Shown piece after piece: positions 18,495-26,817 of a DNA stretch of 64,000 nucleotides (its first letter is position 1; each line of letters starts with the position of its first letter). A program made the translations under genes and the position numbers. Below the pieces are notes generated by a model. That model did not search any database and was not told the origin of the DNA. It was given only the letters and a program-made list of their open reading frames with translations. Source of the DNA: Chitinophaga sp. S165 (GTDB taxonomy: Bacteria > Bacteroidota > Bacteroidia > Chitinophagales > Chitinophagaceae); assembly GCF_003182155.1 (NCBI RefSeq), contig NZ_QGTG01000001.1, forward strand, positions 1,036,390-1,100,389. Reading direction: 5' to 3'.

Positions 18495-18968
18495 TTATTT
18501 CACTTTTAATTGTCCTACGATTTTTTCTAAACGGTCATGCGCCATACTCATGCCTTTACCCATGCCGATCTTTATCATTCCATCCCTATGTTCAACCGAT
18601 TCATACACGATATGGATATTCAGTCTGCTGGTATCTTCGCTTACTGCTATAAACTCCAGGAATTCAAGCTGGACGCCAAACGGTGCGTTTTCCATTTCAA
18701 ATGTCCTCGTGATCTTTTTATTGGGACTAAACTCATGGAACACCCCATTGGCCTGAAATACAGGATTACCTTGTGGGTCTGAAGTTATGTAATGCCAGCT
18801 ACCGTGCTTTTTATTTTCAAGTTTCTGCACCTTTGTTCCCATCCATTGCTCAACGATCTCCGCTTCTGCATAAGCTTTGAAGAGTAATTCCAGGGGCAGA
18901 TCAAACTCTCTCGTTATTACCAGATCCTGTTTGCCCTCTTCGGCATTGACCTTTGTTTTTTGCTCCAT
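18495..18968 (-). CDS. SRPBCC/AHSA1-family protein
   Basis: A 157-residue soluble protein of the START-like helix-grip fold, related to the activator of Hsp90 ATPase homologue 1. Typical marks are the opening VITREFDLPLELLFKAYAEAEIVEQWMG and the central strand PVFQANGVFHEFSPNKKITRTFE, then the long C-terminal helix HDRLEKIVGQLK. Members have a hydrophobic cavity that binds small ligands; in ArsR-linked operons the ligand is usually unknown. It lies 4 bases behind the regulator gene. Confidence 0.92.
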   Translation of the reverse strand: MEQKTKVNAEEGKQDLVITREFDLPLELLFKAYAEAEIVEQWMGTKVQKLENKKHGSWHYITSDPQGNPVFQANGVFHEFSPNKKITRTFEMENAPFGVQLEFLEFIAVSEDTSRLNIHIVYESVEHRDGMIKIGMGKGMSMAHDRLEKIVGQLKVK

Positions 18969-18972
18969 AGTG

Positions 18973-19296
18973 TTATTGTTTAGGTTTATAGTTTTTCATA
19001 ATAGATTCCAGTTTATTAAACCTGTCATCCCACATCTGGCGGAATGGTTCTATAAAATCTGCTATCTCTTTCATTTTCTGTGGGTTTAAATGGTAATAGA
19101 TCTCCCGTCCGTTCTGTTCCTGTTTCAGCAACTCACATTCGGTCAGTATTGCCAGATGTTTTGACACCGTCGGCCTCGCCGTATCAAAGTTTGCAGCTAT
19201 CGCTCCTGCTGTCATTGACTGCGATGCTACGAGGACCAGTATGGCCCTCCTGGTAGGATCTGCTATAGCCTGAAATACATCTCTTCTTAAATTCAT
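18973..19296 (-). CDS. ArsR-family winged-helix repressor
   Basis: A 107-residue regulator. The opening [18 protein letters not shown] and the recognition helix region [22 protein letters not shown] are classical for metal-independent ArsR repressors of the SRPBCC-linked type, followed by the wing [12 protein letters not shown]. No cysteine metal site is visible apart from a single Cys in ECELL. It heads the four-gene operon and almost certainly represses itself: two palindromes sit on its own promoter, and its leader is only about a dozen bases long. Confidence 0.93.
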   Translation of the reverse strand: MNLRRDVFQAIADPTRRAILVLVASQSMTAGAIAANFDTARPTVSKHLAILTECELLKQEQNGREIYYHLNPQKMKEIADFIEPFRQMWDDRFNKLESIMKNYKPKQ

Positions 19297-19299
19297 TGC

Positions 19300-19342
19300 G
19301 TAGCTATTTGACTACAAATATACATGTAGCTATTTAGCTACA
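19300..19342. promoter_or_regulatory. Two palindromic operator sites for the ArsR regulator
   Basis: The palindrome tgtagctatttagctaca occupies 19325-19342, within the spacer of the promoter. A related imperfect dyad, gtagctatttgactac, occupies 19300-19315, at the expected transcription start. Their centres are 26 bases apart. The shared core is gtagctatt. A bound dimer at either site would block polymerase. Confidence 0.75.
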
Positions 19343-19346
19343 CAAA
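19315..19346 (-). promoter_or_regulatory. Bacteroidota-type promoter of the ArsR operon
   Basis: On the minus strand TTTG (19343-19346) is followed after exactly 20 bases by TATATTTG (19315-19322). This matches the -33/-7 consensus of the Bacteroidota major sigma factor. The start codon lies 18 bases further on at 19296, giving a very short leader. Confidence 0.8.
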
Positions 19347-19529
19347 TGTTTTATCAATTTTCTTATCATGTAATGGGGTAAATGTGCTTTATCTATTCTT
19401 TCTGCCAGTTTAGTTGTTGCTTCCCGAAGACAAAGACACCTCTAGTTTAATGTATAATCTAATTTAAAATCAATCATCTATAAAAAAACTTTGTTTTAGT
19501 AATGGCCTGAAAGGCTTGCTAGTAGTGCC

Positions 19530-19650
19530 TTATAAGGTATATAACCCGTATATAACCCGTATATGCCCCGTATATAAGCCATATATAACCCATATTTAAT
19601 AGATACGGATTATATACGGGTTATATATGGGTTGTATATAGATCAAATAC
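19530..19650. repeat. 11-bp-period dyad array
   Basis: Consecutive 11-bp units run from 19541: ataacccgtat twice, atgccccgtat, ataagccatat, ataacccatat; then, past a centre near 19600, the inverted forms ggattatatac, gggttatatat, gggttgtatat. Units 19541-19573 can pair imperfectly with 19607-19639. The period, unit length and inverted halves match the array at 5094-5191, though the unit sequence differs. It lies in the 641-base gap between the ArsR operon promoter and the TIR gene; nothing else is recognised in that gap. Confidence 0.8.
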
Positions 19651-19937
19651 AGGTTACAGTAAGCAAATGTCTATAGTAGCACACCTTTTAGGTTATTTTG
19701 GGACGCCGGAATCAGGACTAAAGACCTGGTTTCGATCCCGGCCAGGAGCGAAATAAGAGGTAAGAGCTGTTTGGGGAGAGGAACATTGGGAGAGGGAGGG
19801 ACGGATTCCGGGAAGAAAATTCTAAGGGGAGACGGGGGATGACAGGATAGAGAATTATCTATAACGTAAAGTCTGCTATTCTACGTTTCCATTGCAGACT
19901 TAAGACTAATAAAAATTGCAGTTTCGTTTGGTATCTC

Positions 19938-20942
19938 TCAAATTGGATCTGATGCACTTAACGGTTTTCCTTTCAAAATTTCCCTTTGCACCTTAATCCA
20001 AATATTTTGAAACTGTTTCTCCAGGTTTCCGTTGCCAGAAGTATCCTGATGTATCGTAAAATAATTTTTAAATCTATCAATGATATCGTCAATGGTCAGC
20101 TTATTAGAAAGCTTCTCGATTTGCCTGTATTCACGACGCAAATAAGATTCGTCTAGCGAAATAGTTTCCCATGCGCCAGATTTATAATAGAGAATAAATA
20201 TTAATTCGCCTTCCAGGCCTCTCGTAGCATTTCGATGATGAAGAATGAAGTCCAGATATTCAAGGGGTGAATTTCGTGTGAAAGTTCTACCTTCTTCAGG
20301 GAGGCCTTCAAAAGGATCTACAACAATAACAACTTGTTTTGAGGGATCGAATGTATTCTCCTGAATCAAACGTCCATTTTTATAGGGATCACTCCTTTCG
20401 AATCCTGGCCATTTAACCCGATCAATATCTTCGATATCATACAATTCGAGCTCCGATTGATAAAGTATTTCCCTTAGTCTATCCCATTCAGCCCCGCCAA
20501 TTCCAGCAACACCTACAAATAAAACTTCCTTGCCTGTAATTCCAGGCCAGATCAGCCGATTAATATTTACAGCGTATTTTGATAAATCCCTAAAATCGAT
20601 ATATTGTAAATCCGCTAGAAATCCTGGCAATTCTACGTTTCCGAATAGAATTGGAATCAATTGCACCCCTTCCGAAGTCGCCAAAGATAATGCTCGTGCT
20701 CTCTCCCGACGTACCCAGCCTGAATTTACACTTTCTGGAGTAATTACTATTACTACTGTTTTGCTTGTCTCCAATCCATTCTCCAACGCTTCAACAAATA
20801 GATCCCCTGGCCTTATCTCATCTTTGTCCAACCATACCTTTATACCACGCAATTGAAGATCACGCTTAAGCCGCTGGACAAAATCATTATCCTGACTTTT
20901 ATACGAAAGAAAAACGTCAAATTTTTTCCTGTTAGAATTCAT
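19938..20942 (-). CDS. TIR-domain protein, possible NADase effector
   Basis: A 334-residue protein with an N-terminal TIR domain (about residues 7-135): FDVFLSYKSQDNDFVQRLK, the helix GIKVWLDKDEIRPGD and the catalytic-type glutamate E80 in SGWVRRERARAL. Family knowledge ties this glutamate to NAD+ hydrolysis in bacterial TIR effectors. The C-terminal 200 residues are not recognised; they contain a second Rossmann-like strand pattern beginning KEVLFVGVAGIGG and a patch KQVVIVVDPFEGLPEEG. No STING, Thoeris or Argonaute partner is adjacent, so it is either a stand-alone sensor-effector or not a defence gene. Confidence 0.8.
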   Translation of the reverse strand: MNSNRKKFDVFLSYKSQDNDFVQRLKRDLQLRGIKVWLDKDEIRPGDLFVEALENGLETSKTVVIVITPESVNSGWVRRERARALSLATSEGVQLIPILFGNVELPGFLADLQYIDFRDLSKYAVNINRLIWPGITGKEVLFVGVAGIGGAEWDRLREILYQSELELYDIEDIDRVKWPGFERSDPYKNGRLIQENTFDPSKQVVIVVDPFEGLPEEGRTFTRNSPLEYLDFILHHRNATRGLEGELIFILYYKSGAWETISLDESYLRREYRQIEKLSNKLTIDDIIDRFKNYFTIHQDTSGNGNLEKQFQNIWIKVQREILKGKPLSASDPI

Positions 20943-21008
20943 TTTCCCTTTGATTTAGAGTGACACTTGGAAGTATGGCAGATGGAGCACTAAAGAAGTT
21001 GGTCAATA

Positions 21009-21016
21009 CAAAAATA
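21009..21016 (-). promoter_or_regulatory. Putative -7 element for the TIR gene
   Basis: The minus strand reads TATTTTTG, matching TAnnTTTG, 66 bases upstream of the TIR start codon at 20942. No TTTG is present at the expected -33 position, so the assignment is weak. Confidence 0.35.
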
Positions 21017-21158
21017 TGAGTTAAAGGTGCTTTAATTAATATTAAATAACAATACCAAGTAGTTTGTATTTTTTGATATCGGATTTAATCTGTAAGGCAT
21101 ATCCAACAAAGACATAACAGCAATGTTGCGGTTTAGATGTCACTCTGTAAAATGCAAA

Positions 21159-21196
21159 AAGCCATTAAACATAGCAATCACTATGTTTAATGGCTT
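21159..21196 (-). terminator. Intrinsic terminator of the MFS transporter gene
   Basis: A perfect 16-bp stem (21159-21174 with 21181-21196) has a 6-base loop and, on the minus strand, ends in a T-rich run. It lies 25 bases past the MFS stop codon at 21221. Confidence 0.9.
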
Positions 21197-21220
21197 CTTA
21201 TTCTGAATCAATCAGTTTTA

Positions 21221-22501
21221 TCAGATAGTCTGGGTATCGGCGAGTTGCCGGGATTTTCTGGATCTCATGTAAACTACCAGACATGTAAAGGCCACGATAA
21301 GGATAATAGGCAGCACTAAAGTCACCTGTAATACGTCAGGGCCTGCAAGGTTCTTTGCCTCGTTTAGCGCCGCTGCTTCAGGAGTCCCCTCGGCGGCAGC
21401 CACATAAGCATCCAGGTTAGAACCTGCAGGAAGATGCTTAACTACCAAACCGTCATAAAATCCGCCCATAAACATAGTATATATCGATACCGCGAACATA
21501 CCAGCGCCTCCCATCAGGTTAAGCCCCAGTGCTCCGGACTGCGGGATGTTCTCGGCAACAAAACCGATCATCGTTGGCCAGAAGTAACATACGCCGATGC
21601 CGAAGATCAGGGCTGCAACGAACACAGAGCTTCCCGTAAATGTGCTCAGCATATAAAGCCCTATAGCGGCGAAAATGGCAGAAAACAGGAGAACTCCCTG
21701 TGGTGCCAGCTTTTTAACGATCGGCTTCGCAAAGGCCCGGCCAACGACCATAATACCAGTAGTTAATGTCAGCAGCAGCAACGCATTATCGGTTACGTTC
21801 TTCAGCAGCAAGCCTATCCACTGTCCGGTGAAAAGTTCAGTGATCGCCGTCATGAACATGCAAATGAGCATAAAGATGAACAGTGGCGTAAGGATTGCCT
21901 TGTACATGTCACCCTCCGAATAACCGGATGAAACCCTTTCTGTGAGCGGAAAATCAAGCCTCGAAAACAAAAAGCCATAGATCAGGGTAGGGATCAGCAT
22001 AGTAGCCACCTGCAACTGCCAACCCAGGTTTAGCTTGACAAACAAAGTAACCACCAATGTGCCGATCACGATACCTCCAGGAAACCAAAGGTGAAAATAG
22101 TTCAGCCTTGTTGTCTTTTCATTAGGGTAAAGTGCCGCCACCAATGGATTACAGGCCGCTTCTACCGTACCGTTGGCAATACCGATCAGCAACGTGGAGA
22201 AAAACAGCGTCCAGTACCCCTGTGCGAAAATAGTGAGTGCAATACCCGCAAGGTGAAAAACAAAAGCGATGATCAACAGGCGTTTCATGCCGATGATATC
22301 GACTATAACACCGCCGATGACCATAGCCAGTGGGAAACCCCAGAAAGCGGTAGCCGTAATGCTCGCCAGCTGAGTGGCGCTAAGTTGGAAATCAATCCCC
22401 AATTGATTCATCATCCCCGCGCGGATACCGAAGGAAAGTGAGGTTACTAACAATGCCAGGCAGCTTGCCCAGAATAATTTACTGGTTTGAATGTTCTTCA
22501 T
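21221..22501 (-). CDS. MFS transporter, sugar-porter type (FucP/GluP-like)
   Basis: A 426-residue inner-membrane permease with about twelve helices. The first half holds LLVTSLSFGIRAGMMNQLG, GGVIVDIIGMKRLL as the loop-2/3 motif and GIANGTVEAACNPLVAALYP, which matches the NPL motif of fucose:H+-type sugar porters. The second half shows GRAFAKPIVKKLAP and FGIGVCYFWPTMIGFVAENIP. The best guess is proton-coupled uptake of a monosaccharide or related small metabolite. It might serve the fucoside locus 5 kb away, but it has its own terminator and no linked gene, so that is only a guess. Confidence 0.82.
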   Translation of the reverse strand: MKNIQTSKLFWASCLALLVTSLSFGIRAGMMNQLGIDFQLSATQLASITATAFWGFPLAMVIGGVIVDIIGMKRLLIIAFVFHLAGIALTIFAQGYWTLFFSTLLIGIANGTVEAACNPLVAALYPNEKTTRLNYFHLWFPGGIVIGTLVVTLFVKLNLGWQLQVATMLIPTLIYGFLFSRLDFPLTERVSSGYSEGDMYKAILTPLFIFMLICMFMTAITELFTGQWIGLLLKNVTDNALLLLTLTTGIMVVGRAFAKPIVKKLAPQGVLLFSAIFAAIGLYMLSTFTGSSVFVAALIFGIGVCYFWPTMIGFVAENIPQSGALGLNLMGGAGMFAVSIYTMFMGGFYDGLVVKHLPAGSNLDAYVAAAEGTPEAAALNEAKNLAGPDVLQVTLVLPIILIVAFTCLVVYMRSRKSRQLADTQTI

Positions 22502-22818
22502 ATACGTGGTTTTGGACTTGAGAAATTTAAAGGTTTCATATCCCGTTGTTTCCTTCGCGATGCACTTCCCCTATCTTAGGGACTGATGCCATATCCATTT
22601 CCTATCCTATGTTTCATCACAGGGACTTGCTAGCTGTTCGCCGGTATATTTGGGGGATGTCTTCTTATAATGTTGACACTAAGCGTTCGCACCGGATTAA
22701 ATTACAAAAAAAAAGTTCGAACTTTTCCCATTTTTCTTGATGAGAAAAGCACAACATCATAGTTATGATAAATATAATGTATTTCTGGGAATTTATGCAG
22801 GTATCACAATATCTACAG
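22502..22818. other. Intergenic region with a weak terminator-like palindrome
   Basis: No gene is seen in this stretch. The 16-bp palindrome aaaagttcgaactttt at 22711-22726 is preceded on the plus strand by a run of nine A (22706-22714, overlapping it), so on the minus strand it is followed by a T-run. It may terminate the GHKL gene that stops at 22819. Confidence 0.5.
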
Positions 22819-24855
22819 TTATTTGAATAGTTTATCAAAAAAAGGAGTATGCCTTTTCTCAACCGCCTGAATTAGTTGGCTAAACCTAAGTACTTCAATG
22901 TGCATATTTAGATCAGGGTAAATTTTATAAAAAGTCCCAAATGGAGTCTTTCTGTATCCTTTCCCAATATTATACACCTCTAGCTGTTCAGGAATTATAT
23001 CAACAATGACATATCCGAATTTTGGCGTTTCCTTTCTCACCACAACCTGGCTCCCTCTATAGTTCTTCTTTGAGTTGCCATATAAAAAGTCATCAAAATA
23101 TCCTTCGATCAATTCTGAAAACTCCCATCTATAATCAGCCTTATTTTTCTGATGAGCAATTTCGCCTGGGCGTTTAAATTCAAATACGACCATTGAGGAA
23201 ATCTCTCCGGATTGTTCAGGTGCAAAACTTATAGGATTATCGAACATAGGTGGACGATCTATCATTAATAAGTCCGGCTCCTTTCTGCTTCTATTCTGAG
23301 AAATAGAAGTGATCGGTTTATCTGAAGCGATGAATGTGTACGTTGCAAAACGTTCATCCAACAGCCATAAATTATGAGAATCATAAGTAATTTCCCTATC
23401 GGTTACACCCATGGGGAATATAAGGTTATGTATATCTTCCTCCAGTTTGTACTTTCCGTTCTGATCCGCTTCAAGAAAACGACTAAACAAATCAATTATA
23501 GCCTTTCTCCTTATCATATATTCGGAAAGATTATCAGCATCATAAGCCGTCTTTTCTACCAGCTCTTTTTTTATTGCCTCAATATTTTCTCGATTAACTT
23601 CTCCTCTGTCTATGAACCTTTGAATTTTCAGATCAATACTCTTTTTCTCATTAAAGGAAATTTTATAAAGGGCTTCTTCCTTTTTATCATCTGTAAGATT
23701 AGGCGGAATTAAGCTTAAAATATCTTCTCTACCAATATATCTCCGATAACGGGGCGCCTTTGAAGAAATATAGTCTTTCAATTCCTTTATATTTCTATCT
23801 TGCATTGCCTTAACAAAGTCATCATATTCATTAGCCAACAAATCTGCAAGTGCCTTTTCTATATTATCGAAACAGAGTTCTGAAGTGATTTCTTCAAGAT
23901 TAAGCAGGCCATTTTCACGTTGTTGTGGAATAGTAAAACCGTTTCTTGCGTGGTAGACCTTTTTATTTAAATACTCTGACACCACATAAACATCCAAATA
24001 ATACCCCTTACCACTTTCAATTAACGGATAACTAAAGATACTATTCACCCTTCCAATACTCCTACCTAGTCCAACTACGCGAGAGTTTGCACAATAATGT
24101 ATATAGTGATTCTTTCTATTATTGACCTTTTCAGTTTTCGTTATATAACACTTGAAAGACTCATTCCCAACTGTGAAATTACGCTCTCTGTCTTTTGACA
24201 CCTGCCTATAAAGATCGTTAACTAAAGCGATCTCACCATTTTCAAGATCCAATACCTCAATTAATGGAAGATCATCACATAAATAATATATAAGGCAATG
24301 ACGCATGATCTCTTCCGCAATTTTTGATACTGAAAGTGCGGTTTGCTTTTTTATAGTTTCATTGTAGCACGAGGAAAGTTCGACGATAGTTTTTCTAATG
24401 GATTCTTCACTTTCTTTAACATCTATTATTGTTACCTCATTAATTGGATCAAACTTGAACTCTATATATTTCCATATATCGCCATCCTTATATGTACTTG
24501 AAATATTGATTTCCTCAAATGCCGCAAGAACGGTGAACCTACCAATCCCCTTACAGCCAAAAGCCTTATTATGCCGCGAATAAGCCGTTTGATAGGACTT
24601 GAAATTTATATCTGTAAATCCATTTCCATTATCTATGACTTTCAAAGATTGTATAGTCCTTGTATTGGAAATGATATTGTTTTGCGGAAATTCTCCACGT
24701 ATAACTTGAACTTGAATCTTCTTCTCGTCCTTATTAAGATCTTTTGTTTGTTTCAGGCTTACAATGGCATTGGCCACCGTTTCAAACAATGGCAACAGAG
24801 CATCAGTTGGTTTAAGATCAACTTCGCCAACAATATTTTGAACAGGCAAATCCAT
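22819..24855 (-). CDS. GHKL ATPase fused to a PD-(D/E)xK nuclease-like domain
   Basis: A 678-residue protein. The N-terminus is an Hsp90/MutL/histidine-kinase-type ATPase: N-box LFETVANAIVSL, G1 box VIDNGNGF and G2 box HNKAFGCKGIGRFT, all within the first 115 residues. A central region resembles the transducer-like part of such ATPases and ends in helical sequence. Near the C-terminus EPDLLMIDRP (D about residue 527) and VVFEFKRPG (E-x-K about 558-560) have the spacing of a PD-(D/E)xK nuclease core. Single-gene GHKL proteins with nuclease domains occur in antiphage systems. Base composition is clearly more AT-rich than in neighbouring genes, suggesting transfer. No partner gene is adjacent. 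Confidence 0.75.
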   Translation of the reverse strand: MDLPVQNIVGEVDLKPTDALLPLFETVANAIVSLKQTKDLNKDEKKIQVQVIRGEFPQNNIISNTRTIQSLKVIDNGNGFTDINFKSYQTAYSRHNKAFGCKGIGRFTVLAAFEEINISSTYKDGDIWKYIEFKFDPINEVTIIDVKESEESIRKTIVELSSCYNETIKKQTALSVSKIAEEIMRHCLIYYLCDDLPLIEVLDLENGEIALVNDLYRQVSKDRERNFTVGNESFKCYITKTEKVNNRKNHYIHYCANSRVVGLGRSIGRVNSIFSYPLIESGKGYYLDVYVVSEYLNKKVYHARNGFTIPQQRENGLLNLEEITSELCFDNIEKALADLLANEYDDFVKAMQDRNIKELKDYISSKAPRYRRYIGREDILSLIPPNLTDDKKEEALYKISFNEKKSIDLKIQRFIDRGEVNRENIEAIKKELVEKTAYDADNLSEYMIRRKAIIDLFSRFLEADQNGKYKLEEDIHNLIFPMGVTDREITYDSHNLWLLDERFATYTFIASDKPITSISQNRSRKEPDLLMIDRPPMFDNPISFAPEQSGEISSMVVFEFKRPGEIAHQKNKADYRWEFSELIEGYFDDFLYGNSKKNYRGSQVVVRKETPKFGYVIVDIIPEQLEVYNIGKGYRKTPFGTFYKIYPDLNMHIEVLRFSQLIQAVEKRHTPFFDKLFK

Positions 24856-25202
24856 AAAGTAATTATTGTAAGATATAACTGTACACTCTAAAAATACTAA
24901 TTTTTTTAGTAATCAAAAACAAATTTGATTTTAGCACTCTATCAACATTAAATCTTACTCTTGCATTATAGTCCTAATCCCATAAGATTTTCCCATCTCA
25001 GTATCGGGCTGTTAAATTTGATATTCAACTTCGCAGAGAATTAGGCAATGTTAAGCAATTTAATACCCTTTTATAGTTGCCCTCCCCGCCGAACGGTAAC
25101 ACCTACACTGATATTGTCAGAGACGCTGATTCACTTCTCAGTAAACTTCAATTAGCCAGGCAAACAGAATATAAGTGTTCGCATAGCTACCGTCTGAATC
25201 TC
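24856..25202. other. AT-rich intergenic region upstream of the GHKL gene
   Basis: No gene or convincing promoter is recognised. A small dyad (tactaa and ttagta around 24895-24912) and two copies of aaatttgat are present, but neither has a clear role. Confidence 0.4.
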
Positions 25203-25628
25203 CTAATTTATCTTTTGTCTAAGCGTATTAGCCGCAATAAACCAGATAAGCAGCATCGGGAATATGATCATAAAAGAAAGTTGCGGCAGAGAATGTATCA
25301 GGGTAGACATCTGTCCCATCGTCGCCGATACCAGGAATAAATAAACGAGAAGAATACCACTTCCTAATAAACCATGTATTATGCCTACTTTGACATAAGG
25401 ATTCCCCCTTTCAATTTCTCCGATTGCCCGCTTGCCTAAAAAATAAGAGGAACCGAACAACAGCGCAAAAAAGCTCAATACCAAAGGGTTCAATTGAGCC
25501 TGAACATAAAATAGTATGCCATTAGCAAAATCACCTCTGCTTTCTGCAACCAGCCAGATCAATTCAATAAGGATCACTGCATACAATGTTATTTTACATA
25601 CTTGTTTCCCTGCTTCGTGTCGGTTCAT
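25203..25628 (-). CDS. Hypothetical four-helix membrane protein
   Basis: A 141-residue protein that I do not recognise. It has four hydrophobic helices: about residues 12-28, 44-64 (QLNPLVLSFFALLFGSSYFL), 78-102 and 113-134, with short charged loops between and a basic C-terminus (NTLRQKIN). There is no signal-peptide cleavage site. It lies alone between the GHKL gene and the frameshifted Imm35-like gene and reads away from the latter. Confidence 0.55.
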   Translation of the reverse strand: MNRHEAGKQVCKITLYAVILIELIWLVAESRGDFANGILFYVQAQLNPLVLSFFALLFGSSYFLGKRAIGEIERGNPYVKVGIIHGLLGSGILLVYLFLVSATMGQMSTLIHSLPQLSFMIIFPMLLIWFIAANTLRQKIN

Positions 25629-25729
25629 ATTAATTTAAGTTAAAATATTGTGAAGGGTACAAGATAAGCATTGCGATACATACTTTCTTTAAAGAAATGT
25701 TAACTTCGTCGCTTTATAAAAAAAGACTT

Positions 25730-26054
25730 ATGCTATCCTTCCAGCAAGCCAGGGACATTGCCGCTAAAATTGTTGAACAGCCTGGTTCTTCCAGCCGTCA
25801 TGATATAATAATTATAGATGATCATATTATTGAAACACCCTACGCATGGGTATTTCCGTATAATACAAGGGGGGGCACTGGAAGGAGATATTTATTGCGC
25901 ATTAGGCGGCAATTCGCCAGTTTTTGTAGATAAAAAAGACGGGGCAGTTTTAAGCAATGCTACTAACCAAGAACGGGATAAAGGTGGAAGTTCTATTGGC
26001 AGATTGAAATTCACAGATACTCCTCTCTTTTATTTAATTTATTGTCGCACTTAG
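25730..26054 (+). pseudogene. Imm35/YrhB-like protein, frameshifted in a G7 run
   Basis: Two overlapping frames together encode one protein of about 106 residues. The first begins MLSFQQARDIAAKIVEQPG at 25730 and runs through YAWVFPYNTR. The second resumes GALEGDIYCALGGNSPVFVDKKDG and stops at 26054. The break falls exactly in a run of seven G at 25869-25875; six G would join the frames. The WVFPYNT...GNSPVFVDKKDG pattern resembles the Imm35/YrhB family of immunity-like proteins. The extra G may be a real mutation, a phase-variable tract or a sequencing error. An alternative in-frame ATG exists at 25697. The 3' end overlaps the convergent ATP-grasp gene by 21 bases. Confidence 0.65.
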
Positions 26055-26750
26055 AATACAATCAACAACATTTTTAGCACTACAATTATTAAGCCCTGCT
26101 CCCCAGCAAGCATTAAATTCTAACACGAACCAACCTGTCTGTTCATTATACGCAATATCAACGACAACAACATCCGGTAGGTAATCCTGATTAGAAGCTA
26201 TAAAACCTGTCAGGAACCTACGCCCCTCTTCCAGGTCTGCAACTCCTTCGTAAAAAGCCAGATCGTTTATATTGCCTTTCATAATGAATGCTCTTGCTTC
26301 AGCCTGTATAGGATGAATAACTGATGAAACAAGGATTTCCTCATCTAAAGATAAGCCCTGTACTAGGTTCGCAAATGCATCCCGTGTTTCGAAAACACCT
26401 GCGGTAAATATTTTCGGGATTACCGGCTTTATAAAAACAGGAAAATCCTCTTCAACCAGTTCTCCAATAGTCATCAATTGAATATTTCTCCTGGTCCACT
26501 TTGGCTCCAGTCTGGCTATCAGTGTATCATCTGGCGATAGCAACTCCACGTTATATATCTGCGCTAATACGAATGCAAAGGTTTGATTCCCATATATAGC
26601 GATCTTATTGTTCGCCAGCTCATCGTCCCTGACCCAATATTTGCCTAAGCGCCTGACTTCTCCACCCATGCCCGTCCATGTTGCACAAACATCTTCAAAT
26701 TCAACATCAGTCTTTTCGGGAATGAGAAGTATGGTTTTAATAATGGACAT
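26034..26750 (-). CDS. ATP-grasp domain protein (R2K-clade/DUF4343-like)
   Basis: A 238-residue protein resembling small ATP-grasp enzymes. The nucleotide-binding strand is DFPVFIKPVIPKIFTAGVF (lysine in FIKP) and the metal-binding end is WFVLEFNACWGAGLNNC, where E and N are the usual Mg2+ ligands. Members of this clade ligate carboxylates to amines and occur in modification systems of unclear substrate; some are linked to phage or polymorphic-toxin loci. No partner peptide or ligase substrate is visible here. Its tail overlaps the frameshifted Imm35-like gene convergently. Confidence 0.7.
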   Translation of the reverse strand: MSIIKTILLIPEKTDVEFEDVCATWTGMGGEVRRLGKYWVRDDELANNKIAIYGNQTFAFVLAQIYNVELLSPDDTLIARLEPKWTRRNIQLMTIGELVEEDFPVFIKPVIPKIFTAGVFETRDAFANLVQGLSLDEEILVSSVIHPIQAEARAFIMKGNINDLAFYEGVADLEEGRRFLTGFIASNQDYLPDVVVVDIAYNEQTGWFVLEFNACWGAGLNNCSAKNVVDCILSATIN

Positions 26751-26817
26751 TACTGTATACTTTATTAATGAGATAGAATATATACGCGATCAGGACAAAA
26801 ACAAATACCCCTTATCC

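Noticed and set aside
19722..19755. tRNA-like T-arm (ctggtttcgatcccggccag)
   Set aside because: Only a T-loop-like motif is present; no acceptor, D or anticodon arm can be folded around it, so neither a tRNA nor an attachment-site remnant can be supported.
21221..22501. Siderophore or lipopeptide exporter
   Set aside because: The NPL motif and overall pattern fit sugar porters, and the gene is 13 kb from the biosynthetic genes.
19938..24855. One multi-gene defence operon (TIR plus GHKL)
   Set aside because: A transporter gene with its own terminator separates them, so they are treated as independent single genes.
25077..25340. Basic 87-residue plus-strand protein
   Set aside because: It is antisense to the four-helix membrane protein gene and has the composition of a shadow frame.
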